DNA of 64,000 bases from Brachionus manjavacas (Eukaryota > Rotifera > Eurotatoria > Ploima > Brachionidae): positions 3,167,001 through 3,231,000 of the forward strand of contig JAHQIY010000011.1 of NCBI GenBank assembly GCA_019054805.1, read 5' to 3'. Positions 22,353-33,852 of this stretch are shown here, piece by piece. The notes under the pieces are model-generated. The model saw only the letters and a program-made list of their open reading frames with translations, had not been told where the DNA came from and did not search any database. The first letter of the stretch is position 1; every line of letters begins with the position of its first letter. Made by a program: the position numbers and the translations under genes.

Positions 22353-25300
22353 TCAATCCAATGCACAATTCTGTCCACTTGGGCACCAAACCATCAATGG
22401 TAATTTTTTTTCTTCCTATGATTTAAACTAATAATAGAAAAGCTGTGAAAAAAATCAATTTTATTTTTGAATTAAATGCAATTTGGATTTTAATTAAAAA
22501 ATTATTTTTTTTGTTTCGTGACAAAAAGTGTTCAAGGCTTCTTTTTTTTTGACATCAGGAAAACGAATTTTTAGCCAAGTAGCTGAGTAATTGAATGAAA
22601 TCTAATTAAAAAAAGGAAAGAAGTAAAATTACTAGACAATTTTTCTATTAAAATAATTAGTGAAAATTCTATGATTAATGATGATGAAAAGTAAGCTCGG
22701 AGCGAGCGCCGTATCAAAAATCGTAAAATAAAGATACACATTTCAAATAATTATTGCAATTTGCTCTCATCTTTTTTTTCAATTGCTTTTATAGTAATAA
22801 TAATAAAATATTATAATTGATTGAGGATCCTGAGCGCAAAAACTTGGAAAATTTGCATTCAACTTTTTTTATATTCATTTTTTAGAAATAAGTCTCAAAT
22901 GATTTAAATTACTGTGAGCATTCATTTGCAATACAAAGTGATTCAACAAAAAAAGAATGATGCTTAACAACTCTGTGAGCCAGAAACTACCAGGTACTTG
23001 AAAAAAAAAGAAGGAGAAAAAATTATCCAGCTTTTTTAAATTTAGCCGGGTGCAAACTTCAGGTTTGGATACCGCCAAACGACCGAGAGCTTATCATCCG
23101 TGCCAAGTAGTCATGAGATAAAATAATAATTTTTTTATTGTAATTTTTGCCAGGCTTAAGACAGGTTGGTCATCACGATGCTCATTTAATGCAAATGGTT
23201 CGCAGAGTGGAAGTTGCGCGCCCGTAATCACTGACCACGAACTAAATGAGATAGAACAAGTGATCAAGCGCGCTAGTCTGGTGGAAAAAAAAGAACGCAA
23301 CAGAATTAGTCGGCTCATAGACCGATTCAAGACAATTAACAAGCCACTGGGTGATGGTGTAACCCATTGTTTCATATGCAACTCAAATTTCGGCTTGTTA
23401 AGTCACAACAATCCTCACACTTGTAGCCACTGCCTCAAGGTACAAGCAAAAAAATAGAAAAATAAAAATTTTTTTTAATAAAATTAATTTTACGATTTTT
23501 TATTTTTATAAATTTTTTTTTTCAGAATGTCTGTTCGACATGTTCGTTCGAGACGGCTTGTACACCAAAAGCTGGCTCGGTGATGCTGTGCAAAATCTGC
23601 GTTGAGTATAGAGATTTTTTGAAAAAGTCTGGCCTATGGTTCAACCAAAATTTGACATGCGAGGAGCTCCCAAGTGTGTTGGAGTCCGATTTGGAAAAAT
23701 CGGCGCAATGTTCTCCACTAAAGCATGTAGACCAAAGTGCTGAGTCCAGTTTAGACGAGAAAAAAAACTCCATTTTCACTTCCGAGTCCAAATATACCAA
23801 TTTGGAGAGTGACACTGACAGTTTAAAGTTCAAATCGGCCAAATCAATGGTCGAAGTGAACGAGCCGGAACAAGAGAGTAAGCTTTTGCTGGAAGAGGTT
23901 GCTTTGTCCAAGCAAATAGCTGCTAATGTAAGCAATCAGAACAGCCACCTTGGTCAGCCGAGTCTTGTGGTAGATAATCAAAAATTTCTGTTCAAAACTT
24001 CAACTCTTGCCAATGGCGAATCAACCCAGAACATATCGCTTGCTTTTAGGCAGTATATGGACACCGAGACAAGTCGGTGCTCGAGCTTAGCTATTTTTTT
24101 TAGAAATCAAATAAATTAATTTTTTCTTAGAGCTAGGACATTTACAGTTCAATGTGGAGTATGTAGAATCTTTGCTTCAGCTTAAAATTCATCTGGTTAG
24201 TGCGACAAATTTGCCGGCTCGCGATTCAAATGGTCTGTCGGACCCGTATGTCAAGATACATCTATTGCCTGGCATTGCCAAAGCCACTAAGCTTAGATCG
24301 AAAACAGTTTATAAAAATTTAAATCCGCACTTTAATGAAGATTTTCACTATGACGGAGTCACTTTGAATGACATGGACACAAAGACTTTACGTTTGACAG
24401 TGCTGGATGAGGACAAGTTTGGATTTGATTTTATAGGCGAGTATCGTTTGCCTTTGAAGGTCTTAATGAGAAACGAGGTGAATTATTTTAATGTTCCTCT
24501 CGAAGAAAAACAGGAGGTAAGCTGGAATTTTTTGAAAAAAAAGATTTTATTGAAAAAAAAACTCAAAGTTAATTATACAATATAATTAAATAATAATTTT
24601 CACAAAAAAATCAATTTAACTTGATAATACATTTTATAGAATACATTCAAAGGATAGAAAAAAAAGGAACATTTTCTTCCTGCAAAATAACTATTTATTT
24701 TTAGTGAATCTTTAATTAAATTTTGACTCTTTTTGATCGATTTCACTAAGTCAAAATGTCATTTAAAATTTTTTAATGAAACTAGTTATTTTAAAAAATT
24801 TTTTATTAGAAATTAAAAATAAAATTATTAAAAAAAAAATTTAATTAAATTTTATTAAATTTTATTTTAAAAAATTTTAAAACATTATTAGTTATGAAAA
24901 ACCATTTGAAGGTATTTTATAAAATCTATTGACAAGTGGCTACTCTCTTTCTATAAGTTGATCTAAGTTAGAGTTGGAAATCGATTGATAAAATTTAAAA
25001 GTCGAATTGTATTTTTTTACTTGATTTTTTACTTCAAATAAAGGAAAATACATTTAATTATTTTAATTAATAAAAATAAAAATCGAAAACTAAGTATTTT
25101 GAAAAAAATTATTCGATTTTAATTTGTTTTAGATAATTTAACTTTTAATTTTTATTTATTTTAAAATATTTGGGTTTATAAAATTTGAAAAAAATTACTC
25201 TTCATTGATTAAACCGATTTTTATATTTAAATATAATAGATGATTTTTTGTAAAGCTTATTTGGAATTTAAAATTAAAATTTAATTTTTAATGCTATTTA

Positions 25301-27864
25301 CAAATACATTTGAAATAACAAAAAAACAAAATAAACTTTACGAAAAATCAGTAAATACATTTAATTATAGAAATCGATTTTATCAATGGATTGAAATATG
25401 TTTTTTTAAATTTTTTGTTTATTTTTTAATTCTAAATAGCGTATAAATCATGTAACATTAAAATTATCTAAATTTAGCCAAAGATTAATTTTAATATCTA
25501 AAGAAAAACTCTTTGAATTTATAATCAACTTCATGATGCCTATACTTTCCTTGTTTAAAACTTGATAAAAACTTTCAAATTTTACCTTTTATTTGACTAA
25601 TTAAATTTGATTTTTTAAATAAATTTCTTTTTCACCTCTCAGTTATTATTAATTTTTAGAGACAGGATAATTTTGCTTATATTTCTTGAATTAGACATCT
25701 TTAAATTAAGTTTTTATCATCATTTATCTACTATTAAATTTAAATATTTACTATATTGAATATATTAAATATTTAACAACTGAGGACTTTTTAGTTGAGG
25801 GCGGAATCATTTTTTTTCGGATATTCGAATGAATGAAAAATTAAATATTCTCAATATTTGAGTTTAATTTTTTTGTTGACTGTTAAATATTTCGACTGAC
25901 AGAAATTGCATCTTTTTTAGGAAAATTTAAAAAAATTTTTTGACAAAAACATATTTAATTCAATACAAAAATATATAAAAATATATAAAGTGGTCAAGAA
26001 ATACATTGCAAAATACCATTTTTACGTAATTTTACGTAATATTACGTATGATTTGGTAAGATGGAAAAATATTTAATCAATTTTTGTTTAAAAATTAAAA
26101 AATAAAATTTGCCTTATTTTTCAGTTTTAAAATGCAGACAAGCAAATTATTTTAAGAATTTCTTCTATAAAAATAATTTAAATTGCATTTTTTTCAAAAA
26201 TAACTCAATTTTACAATTTCTGACATTATGTAAAATTACGTAAATAATAAAATGTAGAACCCTTATTTCTTTTTTTTTTTTTTTTTAATTTTTAGAGTCA
26301 TAAAAAAGCATTTTCTGTGATTTTCCAAAAAATTTCGTATAATTGCGTAATTTTAGGTAAGTTTTGGTTAAATTACATTTTTTTTAAATTTCATTTGATG
26401 TAATATTATGTAAAAACGTAAAAATGGTATTTGCAATGTATTTCTTAACCACTGTATTAAACTATTTTTTTTTGAAATTTAATACAATAAGAAACTAATT
26501 TGATGACAGTGTTATTTTCAAGTTGACCTTTCATCATCTACTACTAAGCTTTAATATCTTAATGATTTCCTTTGGGACTGATCTTTCTTAATTTTCATTC
26601 AAGTTGCTTATCCACCCTCTCCTGAATCCATTGTGATATGCTAGAGTCGCATCTGCTGCTTTGCAGTGTTGCCTTGATGACATTGCACTTCTGCTACACA
26701 TTCTCACTTTCATTTGATGGTTTAAATTCTCGAAAAATTATTTTTATCTTGCAGCAGTATTCTTTCCTTCCTTGCGAGCATTCTAGACAATTCACATTAT
26801 ATTTCCGCATGTTCTAACACTTTCCAGACCAGGAATTGACCTGAAAAGGCATTTGCACCCCTAAGTACACGAATATTTTTTAATGATCTCCCTCTATCTT
26901 TTACTTACGACGGGATGGTCGGTTTGGTTTTGAATTCTTCCACCAGATGATCGCCAAGCAAGTTTGTGGATCTCTTTTTGCTCAAATTGCAATTGTGCGG
27001 TGACAATCCGCCAAAGAGACAAAATTATTTAAATAAAACTTTAAAATTTAGAATAATTTTCAAAATAAAATTTAAATTAATTTTTTATTTAAAATTTTAT
27101 TTCCTCATTTAAAAGCCTTAATTTTGAATTGAAAATTTTTCAGATGAAAAAAAAAATTTTTTCACACTTTGAGTTTTTTTTTTAAATAAATCAAATGTTT
27201 TTAAATTATTTTAAAGGCATTAAAAAAAGTAATTTTTGGCATGATTTGATTGAAGAGGTTTTTTGTTTAAGCTTGGTGATGAGACTGATTGTAGCTCGCG
27301 TGGAAAAATTAACTTTGCTGTCAAGTATTCGAAAAAAACTAGTTGTTTGTTTGTTAAAGTTAACCGCTGCACTCAGTTATTGCCAATGGATAATGGCGTT
27401 TCTTCAGACCCTTTTGTTGAAGTGTGCGTTCTTAAAATAGTTTAAATTAGCATGTTTTACTAATTTTTTTGAATTTTCAGAGTCCTTTTGCCTGGTTCAA
27501 AAGAAAATAAACACAAATTCCGAACTTGTACTAAACGAAAAACCCTTGATCCCGAGTTTAACGAAGTAGATTTTTGATTTTAAAATTAATATTTATTTTC
27601 AATTATTTTATTTTTAATTAGGAGTTTATGTTTAGTAATATCGATCTGAAGAGTCTTTTGACTAAAACGATCGAAATTTCGGTTTGGGATAAAGACTTTG
27701 GTACCAAAAATGATTTTATTGGTATGGTAAAACTTGGTCAACAAAGAACTGGCGATGAACTCAAACATTTTTTTACAATTATTAAAAATCCAGATTTGTA
27801 CCATGAAAAATGGCATACTTTGCACATGCGAGAAGACAATTTCTCTAACTCGACCAGTGAATAA
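22353..27864 (+). CDS. Rabphilin-3-like Rab effector, at least 7 exons
   Basis: Proposed exons are 22353-22399, 23154-23439, 23526-24072, 24131-24516, 27272-27423, 27481-27565 and 27622-27864. Phases agree throughout and give 581 residues plus stop. The start exon is not found. Residues 41-150 form the Rab-binding domain: a charged helix (ITDHELNEIEQVIKRA onward), a FYVE-like finger with eight Cys (C88, C91, C106, C109, C114, C117, C133, C136), then SGLWF, matching the SGAWF-type Rab3 contact motif. A polar linker follows. C2A (about 293-422) has DSNGLSDPYVKIHLLPG and LDEDKFGFDFIGE. C2B (about 423-581) has MDNGVSSDPFVEV and VWDKDFGTKNDFIG. The acidic calcium ligands are kept in both. The family binds Rab3/Rab27-GTP on secretory vesicles and acts in calcium-triggered exocytosis. 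Five introns are 56 to 754 nt. The 2.75-kb intron between the C2 domains is swollen by transposons. The split Trp codon at the 22399/23154 junction is the least certain join. Confidence 0.88.
25988..26454 (+). mobile_element. Tc1/mariner-type MITE (467 bp)
   Basis: The left end AAGTGGTCAAGAAATACATT and the right end (read inverted) CAGTGGTTAAGAAATACATT form terminal inverted repeats of about 40 bp, followed inside by ACGTAATTTTACGT-type words. TA flanks both ends. CAGTGG ends and a TA target are typical of Tc1/mariner. The first ~270 bp match the larger element at 28258, whose transposase region is missing here. Confidence 0.7.
26530..27015 (-). pseudogene. LINE endonuclease (EEP) relic inside intron
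   Basis: The minus strand reads HKLAWRSSGGRIQNQTDH followed by VVSKR, which matches the HKxTWRSPDGRTxNQIDHxxIxxR block of retrotransposon-encoded AP-endonuclease-like domains. Further on RVLRGANAFSGQFLVWKV resembles the RVxRGADxxSDHxLVxxK block, with the catalytic SDH lost. Frames shift between blocks. The patch is GC-richer than the intron around it. Confidence 0.6.
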
Positions 27865-28182
27865 TTTTTTTTGTCCTGATATTTTCTTATAAATTTTCTT
27901 TTTGATCTCGGTTTTAGTCTCTTATTTTTTATTTTCGAAAAAACAGATCTGAATAAGACAAGCGAAAATTGTATCGTTTAAAAATCTAATTTATTACCAA
28001 TTTTTTAAATTATAAATAAATTTACTAATTTGATTTTTTTCTTAAGAAAATTTTTTCGAGATAATATTTTTAATTTTATTATTTAGATAAAAAAATAACT
28101 TTAGAAATTTTTATTTTTTTAAGTAAAAAAATTTTAAAAAATTTTATAATTTAGACAAATTTTTTTTTATTTTAAAAAAATC

Positions 28183-28257
28183 TTTTTTAGGAAAATTTAA
28201 AAAATTTTTTTGACAAAAACATATTTAATTCAATACAAAAATATATAAAAATATATA
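28183..28257 (+). repeat. Flank shared by the two mariner-type copies
   Basis: About 75 bp left of the TIR at 28258 match the 75 bp left of the TIR at 25988. The duplicated block therefore extends beyond the transposon end. Confidence 0.55.
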
Positions 28258-29533
28258 AAGTGGTCAAGAAATACATTGCAAAATACCATTTTTACGTAAT
28301 TTTACGTAATATTACGTATGATTTGGTAAGATGGAAAAATATTTAATCAATTTTTGTTTAAAAATTAAAAAATAAAATTTGCCTTATTTTTCAGTTTTAA
28401 AATGCAGACAAGCAAATTATTTTAAAAATTTCTTCTATAAAAATAATTTAAATTGCATTTTTTTCAAAAATAACTCAATTTTACAATTTCTGACACTATG
28501 TAAATAATAATAAAATGTAGAACCCTTATTTCTTATATTTTCAATTTTAATTTTCAATTTATCTCTATAATTTTGTTTATTTTTGTTTATGCATATTTAG
28601 CAAATTAAAAGAGTATAAAACATATTTAAAGCAAACTTAGGATAAGTTTTTAAACTATTAAAGCATATTGGGAGAAAAGGAAAAGCATTATAGTACTAAG
28701 TATTAAGTACGAACATATTAAATTATTTAATTAAATACAGAAATTATCAGAAATCATATATAGAGAGCTGTATAAAAAAAAGATATACAATCAGAATTTA
28801 ATGATCTGACCAGTCACCATTTCTTTCAATTTCAATCATAACAACCTAGAAATGTTTCTTTAAAAAATTAAAATGATAAAATTTTTAATATTTAAACATG
28901 AATTCTGAACTTTATAGAGAGATTTTAGGGGATTTTTTACTTCCGTTCGGTGCAAAAATGTATGATTTTAATTTCAAACTTCATCAAGACAACAATACAA
29001 AACATAGTTCAATTTTATGTCGAAACTTTTTAAATTTAAATAGTATTAACTGGGTAAATTTAAAAACTGTTTTTCCAAAAAAATATATAAATAAATTCTA
29101 ATGAATAGATTAAACCTCCACCTAGATCACCTGATTCAAATCCGATTGAACCAGTTTGGAACGACCTAAAGAACTTTGTTAGAAAAAGAGAGATTTTAAA
29201 TGACTTGAACCTTTTTCAAGCTATAAATGATTTTCAAAATACTTTGACAGTTGAAAAATGCAAGAAATATATATATCATCTTAAATCAAAAATTTACCGG
29301 AATTTACGTAAATTTTCGTCAAAAAATTCAATCAAATTTTAATTTTTTTCCTTTTTCAAAAATTCAATAAAAATTTTTTTTTTCATGGAAATCGGTTTTT
29401 TTCGAGAAATTTTGGAATTTTTATTTTTCACTGAATTTTACGATAATTATCGTTATTTTACGAAAAAAACCCTTTTTTAGTTTACCATATTTTACGGTAA
29501 ATATGGTCAATTCAAGGTATCGTAGCAGCACTG
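28258..29533 (+). mobile_element. Degenerate Tc1/mariner element (1.28 kb)
   Basis: TA-flanked ends at 28258 (AAGTGGTCAAGAAATACATT) and 29533 (inverted CAGTGCTGCTACGATACCTT) enclose a transposase relic. The length is typical of Tc1/mariner. The two ends have diverged but still align over about 40 positions. The left 270 bp are shared with the intronic MITE at 25988. Confidence 0.6.
28898..29340 (+). pseudogene. Tc1/mariner transposase C-terminal half
   Basis: The frame reads ELYREILGDFLLPFGAKMYD and FKLHQDNNTKHSSILCRNFL, stops near 29101, then resumes in another frame with PPRSPDSNPIEPVWNDLKNF and VRKREILNDLN. HQDN and SPDSNPIE carry the second and third catalytic acids of the DDE/D triad. 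The N-terminal helix-turn-helix and first Asp are absent. The frame break and the missing half show it is inactive. Confidence 0.8.
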
Positions 29534-29579
29534 TATTAGAGATTTTTTTTTTAAATGTTTTTTTATTTAGCTTTGATCT

Positions 29580-29640
29580 ATATTTATTAGAAGAAGCATT
29601 AGGTCGGTAAACATAAACAAATAAATAATAAATAATTATT
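29580..29640 (+). repeat. LINE 3' tail, 5'-truncated copy
   Basis: GAAGCATTAGGTCGGTAAAC followed by (ATAAATAA)-type repeats resembles the tails at 35886-35930 (inverted), 40455-40500 (inverted) and 43013-43075. The copy appears truncated to its tail. Confidence 0.45.
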
Positions 29641-29689
29641 TAATTAATTCTAGAGATCGATTAAATACCCTTTCATTTATGCTCTCTTA

Positions 29690-30300
29690 AACTTATGTAC
29701 CCATTTAAATATAGGAGATTGCATAATTGGTATGAACTTTTCACTGATAGCATTCTGTGATGATTTAGTTATACTTACACCCTTAGTTGGTCACTTTCAA
29801 AAACTCTTAGAAATTTGTTCCTTACATTCAATAGCATGGACAATTAACTTCACCTAACCTGAAATTTATCCCACTAAATCAATGGCATTAATTGTAAAAA
29901 CGAATAAAGCCAGTAATGAACTTAAATTCTTGATCAATGAAAAGGAAATTTTGTTTGTCAAAGGCGTTGAGTATTCAGGTTTACCAATTGGTGATGCAAA
30001 ATTTAATGGTAAAAAAAGTCCATATAAACCAGTCCTTACCATATTGCTTTCTTTTGACTTACAATTCTGTCAGTCTATTTTTAGACGTCTCTTGGACTTA
30101 GTCTTAATTGGAGATAAGAATCTTGGTGAGCTTGGAACAAAGAGCAAAACCTTCTCCTGAAACAGGCATTCGGAATAAAGAGATTTGCAAGAATGGAGCC
30201 TGTTTAAAAGTCATTATGTATTGAAAATAAAGAGTAAATTTATCATGAACATAAGATATTTTTTTATCCTTCAACAAAGAACTGGCGGCATTAAAAAAAG
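29690..30300 (+). pseudogene. LINE reverse transcriptase relic (palm to thumb)
   Basis: The frame reads LIAFCDDLVILTPLVGHFQK, with CDD at the YADD position, then LLEICSLHSIAWTINFT, a stop, SMALIVKTNKASNELKFLIN, GVEYSGLPIGDAKF and QFCQSIFRRLLDLVLIGDK. After a frameshift near 30150 it continues LLLKQAFGIKRFARMEP. The family differs from the CR1-like copies. Fingers and endonuclease are absent. Confidence 0.65.
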
Positions 30301-30631
30301 AATAATATTTTAAATAAGATAAAATAAGAATAAATAAGAATAAATGTTTAAATTGCTGTTTTTTAGCAATTTACATTTAATTGTATATTGTTAGTCTATT
30401 TTTATGCGTTCTAAACTTTTTTGAAAAAAAAAATTGAATCTAGATCTAAAATGTTAAAAAAAAAGATCCCTTTAATCCTTCGGCAATTGCACTGTTTTAA
30501 AATTCATTTTAATTGGAAAAAAAATTTACCAAATTTATTGGCATAACATTTTTATTTGTTTATAACTTTATTGAGTCGAATATTAAGATTTTTAGTGAAA
30601 TTAATTCAAATTTCAGAAAATTCAAAAATTA

Positions 30632-30914
30632 GGGGTTGTGAAGTTCATTTCAATTCGATCGTTTCAATTCAGAAAAACTTGAATAACTTTTTTACTAAAA
30701 GAGCAAAATACTATGCAATTTTCTGCATTTTGCACACCATTAAAAAGTATTCCAATCAAGTGTGCAATTTCATTGCAGAGTTTTTGCAGACATATATTTT
30801 TGGAATAAGCAAACTTGCTTTACCATTAAGCACTTAACATAACTAAATTATCTCTTTTAGTAAAAAAGCTATTCAAGTTTTTCTGAATTGAAACGATCGA
30901 ATTGAAATGACCCC
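30632..30914. mobile_element. MITE with 9-bp target duplication (283 bp)
   Basis: Terminal inverted repeats of about 60 bp start GGGG: the left end has TTCATTTCAATTCGATCG and the right end, inverted, has TCATTTCAATTCGATCG. Both continue into TTTCAATTCAGAAAAACTTG. The element is flanked by the perfect direct repeat CAAAAATTA (30623-30631 and 30915-30923). A 9-bp TSD with G-rich tips fits the Mutator/MULE or Merlin superfamilies. A MULE relic lies 300 bp downstream, but a link is not shown. Confidence 0.8.
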
Positions 30915-31231
30915 CAAAAATTACTTCTCTTTAATAAAAAATGTAACAATCGAATAGTTCTTTTTAAAGAGTTTTATTGTTATTTAAAAATTAAGAAAAT
31001 TTCCGAACCAATTTTTTTAATAATTATAATAAACGAAATAAAGTTTTTTAGTACCTCAAATTTATTAAAATTTACCTCAAATTTAATAAAAGACTATTTT
31101 TTTATTAAAAAAGTAGCAAAATATAAAAAAAGTATTCAAATAAAAAAAAATTACATCAATTTAAAAAAAAAGAAAGCAATTTCATTATAAAACCGCAAAA
31201 AGTTAATACTCACCTCTAAAAATAAAAAAAA

Positions 31232-32233
31232 TTAACAATTATCACAATAAAAATATCTTTTTTTCATAATTAAGCCACATTTTTCACATGTTTTAGATTC
31301 ATTATTTTGAGTAGATTCTTGATTGAATGTTTTTTGTTTTTTTTTATTATTAGGCACAACTTCGGTTAAATCATCATCATCATAAGAGATGCCTTTTGGA
31401 TCTCCACCACCACCAACTGAATCTGATGGTTGTATTATTAGAGCTGGTTTTTTTTTTCTGGGGCACCACGTTTACGATTCGGTTGAATTGGTAAATCCAT
31501 AGCAACAATGTCAAATGCACATTTTTTTAGCCTTGCACAAACTGCAATTTGATGATTACACTTGTAATCCTTTTGCCAATCTGAACAAGTACACGTTGTT
31601 TCTCTCCAATTATTTATATTGATGGAAATACGATTTATACTAGATAAATGCTTTATCATAATATCAAATGTTGACCAACTTTTTGATGTCAATTTTTGCT
31701 CATATTCTTTGCATTCATTACGACTAAGATCATAAAAAAGACCTTCTATAACATAAAAATAATCTGTTCCAGGTATCGATGTTTGTTTTGTTTTGTTCAA
31801 GCAATTCCATTCATAGGCGTCATTCATGTTTTGTTTAGTGATATCGGGTACTGTACTAAATTGTTTTTGATTTTTATTTTCAGCAAAATTTGTTTCATTT
31901 GTTTCTGGATTAACTAATTTTAGTATTGGTGACCTCTCAATTGACCAATTTTTAACAAGTACTTTTTGACATTTGTCAAAAAGACAAATTGACTTCTTCA
32001 TTTGCAATTTTTTGATATGTTTCTTTCACTGCAGAGAAAAAAAAACTAAAATCAGCTTCTTTTTCATGTCTACTTACACACAGACCAAAAGGATGAAATT
32101 TTTTTTCACGATCAGTTGTACCACCAGTTAGTATTGGGTAATTTCCTGATGTAAGCTTATATGTAGCATCTGCTAAAAAGTGATGGTTATGTTTAGCAAA
32201 ACCAATTAATAAACTTGTTCTTTTTAAAACCAA
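31232..32233 (-). pseudogene. MULE-type transposase relic with SWIM finger
   Basis: The upstream frame (32233-31976) reads FLADATYKLTSGNYPILTGG and KFHPFGLCVSRHEKEADFSF, the first-Asp region of MULE DDE transposases. A shifted frame (32007-31438) follows and ends in a SWIM zinc finger, TTCTCSDWQKDYKCNHQIAV (C-x-C-xn-C-x-H). A one-base change in a poly-A run near 31449 breaks the frame. Beyond it the reading continues through a Gly-rich/Asp-rich segment to a terminal four-Cys finger (CEKCG...YCDNC) and TAA at 31232. The central DDE part between the two frames is deleted. No TIRs were identified. Confidence 0.75.
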
Positions 32234-32888
32234 ATAAAGCTATGTTGGAATCCAAGCAAAAATTTGTACCGATCATTTCATAGAATAAAAAATACATTAA
32301 GAAGATAAATTCAATAATTTTCCCTTAATTCTTAACTTTTTACAATTTGAATTTTTTCCTTCTTTACACCATATATTTTCGACAAGAATTAATTAAAAGA
32401 ACTTTGCTCTTGAAAAGCAGCTTTACAACTTTAAAGGAAATCTAAAAGTCCTAAAAAATATCAAATTTTATTACTGACATAAAAGTTAGCTCATTAAAGA
32501 AAAAAAAATTAAACAACCGTTTCATGATCAGTTTTTACATTTTACCATTTTTTAAAAATTTCCTAACTAGTACCTTGACTAACGCAAATGGATTTTTTTG
32601 AATATTACTAAAATTAGCGTTTGAGGCGTATTTATCTAATCAATTAATTAGTTTAGAAAATGTAGATAAAGACTGATAAAAAATCTGATACTTAAATAAA
32701 ACATTAATTTATTATACTTTCAATAAAAAAAATTTATACTTTTTTATTTTTTTTAAATTCATTGTGAAAGAGAACATATTGATTTTCTGTTATCTTTATA
32801 AAAAAAAACATGTTGCTAAAAAGAATTATTTATTAGTTTTATTTTAAAGTAATAAATTCAAATTTGCGAAAGTATATTTTTATTAAAA
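32234..32888. other. AT-rich spacer
   Basis: Nothing recognisable is present. It would contain the promoter of the downstream repeat-protein gene if that gene is real. Confidence 0.5.
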
Positions 32889-33638
32889 ATGTATGAAATG
32901 GAGATAAATGAATCTGGCCAAGAGGCCACTAGTAGATTTTCAACAATGATCAATCGTTTTAAACTATATATTCTTCGCAACAAATCAGTTTTTGTAGTTC
33001 TAACAATTTTTTTAATAATAGTGGCTGTTGTTCTGGTCATAGTGCTACCAATCGCTCTAAAAAAAAATTCTTTTCCTGAAAATACCACCGATCAAAATAC
33101 ACAAGCAACTTTGACCATGACAGATATTTCTTCTTTAGAAAATACTGATTCAACTCAAATCTGGACAACAATTTCAGCCCTAACATCACATGACCTAACA
33201 AATAGCATGAATTTCACTTTGGATATCACTAAGATTTCATCCATACCAAGTGAAACAACTGCATCATATGAGACTATTTCGAATACCTTATCGCTTACTG
33301 AAATTACAAATAGTCCTAATAACTCCTCTGCTTTGGCTACAACTCAAGAGTCATCTACATCAACTGAAACAACTGCATCATATGAGACTATTTCGAATAC
33401 CTTAACGCTTACTGAAATTACAAATAGTCCTAATAACTCCTCTGCTTTGGCTACAACTCAAGAGTCATCTACATCAACTGAAACAACTGCATCATATGAG
33501 ACTATTTCGAATACCTTAACGCTTACTGAAATTACAAATAGTCCAAAAAACTCCTCTGCTTTGGCTACAACTCAAGAGTCATCTACATCAACTGAAACAA
33601 CTGCATCATATGAGACTATTTCGAATATCATGTCTTAA
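32889..33638 (+). CDS. One-pass membrane protein with mucin-like tandem repeats
   Basis: The 249-residue frame has a short polar N-terminus, a basic stretch (RFKLYILRNK), one membrane span (about residues 37-57, VFVVLTIFLIIVAVVLVIVL) and a Ser/Thr/Asn-rich outer part. The basic residues before the span suggest a type II topology with the repeats outside the cell. Three perfect-length 38-residue repeats plus a partial fourth begin at 33252, 33366, 33480 and 33594 (unit 114 bp; ETTASYETISNT...). The repeats carry N-x-S/T sites and many potential O-glycosylation sites. I know no named homologue. The end is suspicious: TAA follows soon after the last repeat unit, and a +1 frame continues with more Ser/Thr/Gln residues, so the gene may be truncated, spliced or frameshifted there. 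Confidence 0.55.
   Translation: MYEMEINESGQEATSRFSTMINRFKLYILRNKSVFVVLTIFLIIVAVVLVIVLPIALKKNSFPENTTDQNTQATLTMTDISSLENTDSTQIWTTISALTSHDLTNSMNFTLDITKISSIPSETTASYETISNTLSLTEITNSPNNSSALATTQESSTSTETTASYETISNTLTLTEITNSPNNSSALATTQESSTSTETTASYETISNTLTLTEITNSPKNSSALATTQESSTSTETTASYETISNIMS
33252..33626 (+). repeat. 114-bp coding minisatellite
   Basis: Three full units and one partial unit of 114 bp with only a few differences, in frame with the membrane-protein gene. The near identity suggests recent expansion or contraction by unequal exchange. Confidence 0.9.
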
Positions 33639-33852
33639 ACAGATTAGCTCGACAACAACTCAACAGTCAAATCCAAAATGGAAGCAATTTTAGGTGTAAT
33701 AAATTAATCGAAATTTGGTAATTTTTGTAATTCTTTATATTAATCAAAAATAGAGCTTGATTATTTTTATTTATTGGACAATTTTATTCTAAAATAAATT
33801 TTTTGTAATATCAATTCTAATTAAATAAAAAAATTGTAGTCTAATAAATACT

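Larger units (their letters stand above)
24517..27271 (+). other. Large intron of rabphilin-like gene
   Basis: The donor GAG|GTAAGC at 24517 and acceptor TTTTTTGTTTAAG at 27271 bound 2,755 nt, against 56-754 nt for the other introns. It contains the mariner-type MITE (25988-26454) and the LINE endonuclease relic (26530-27015), listed separately. The remainder is A/T-rich with no other recognisable content. Confidence 0.75.

Noticed and set aside
30556-30837. 93-codon plus-strand frame
   Set aside because: It lies across the left TIR and interior of the 283-bp MITE, so it is incidental.
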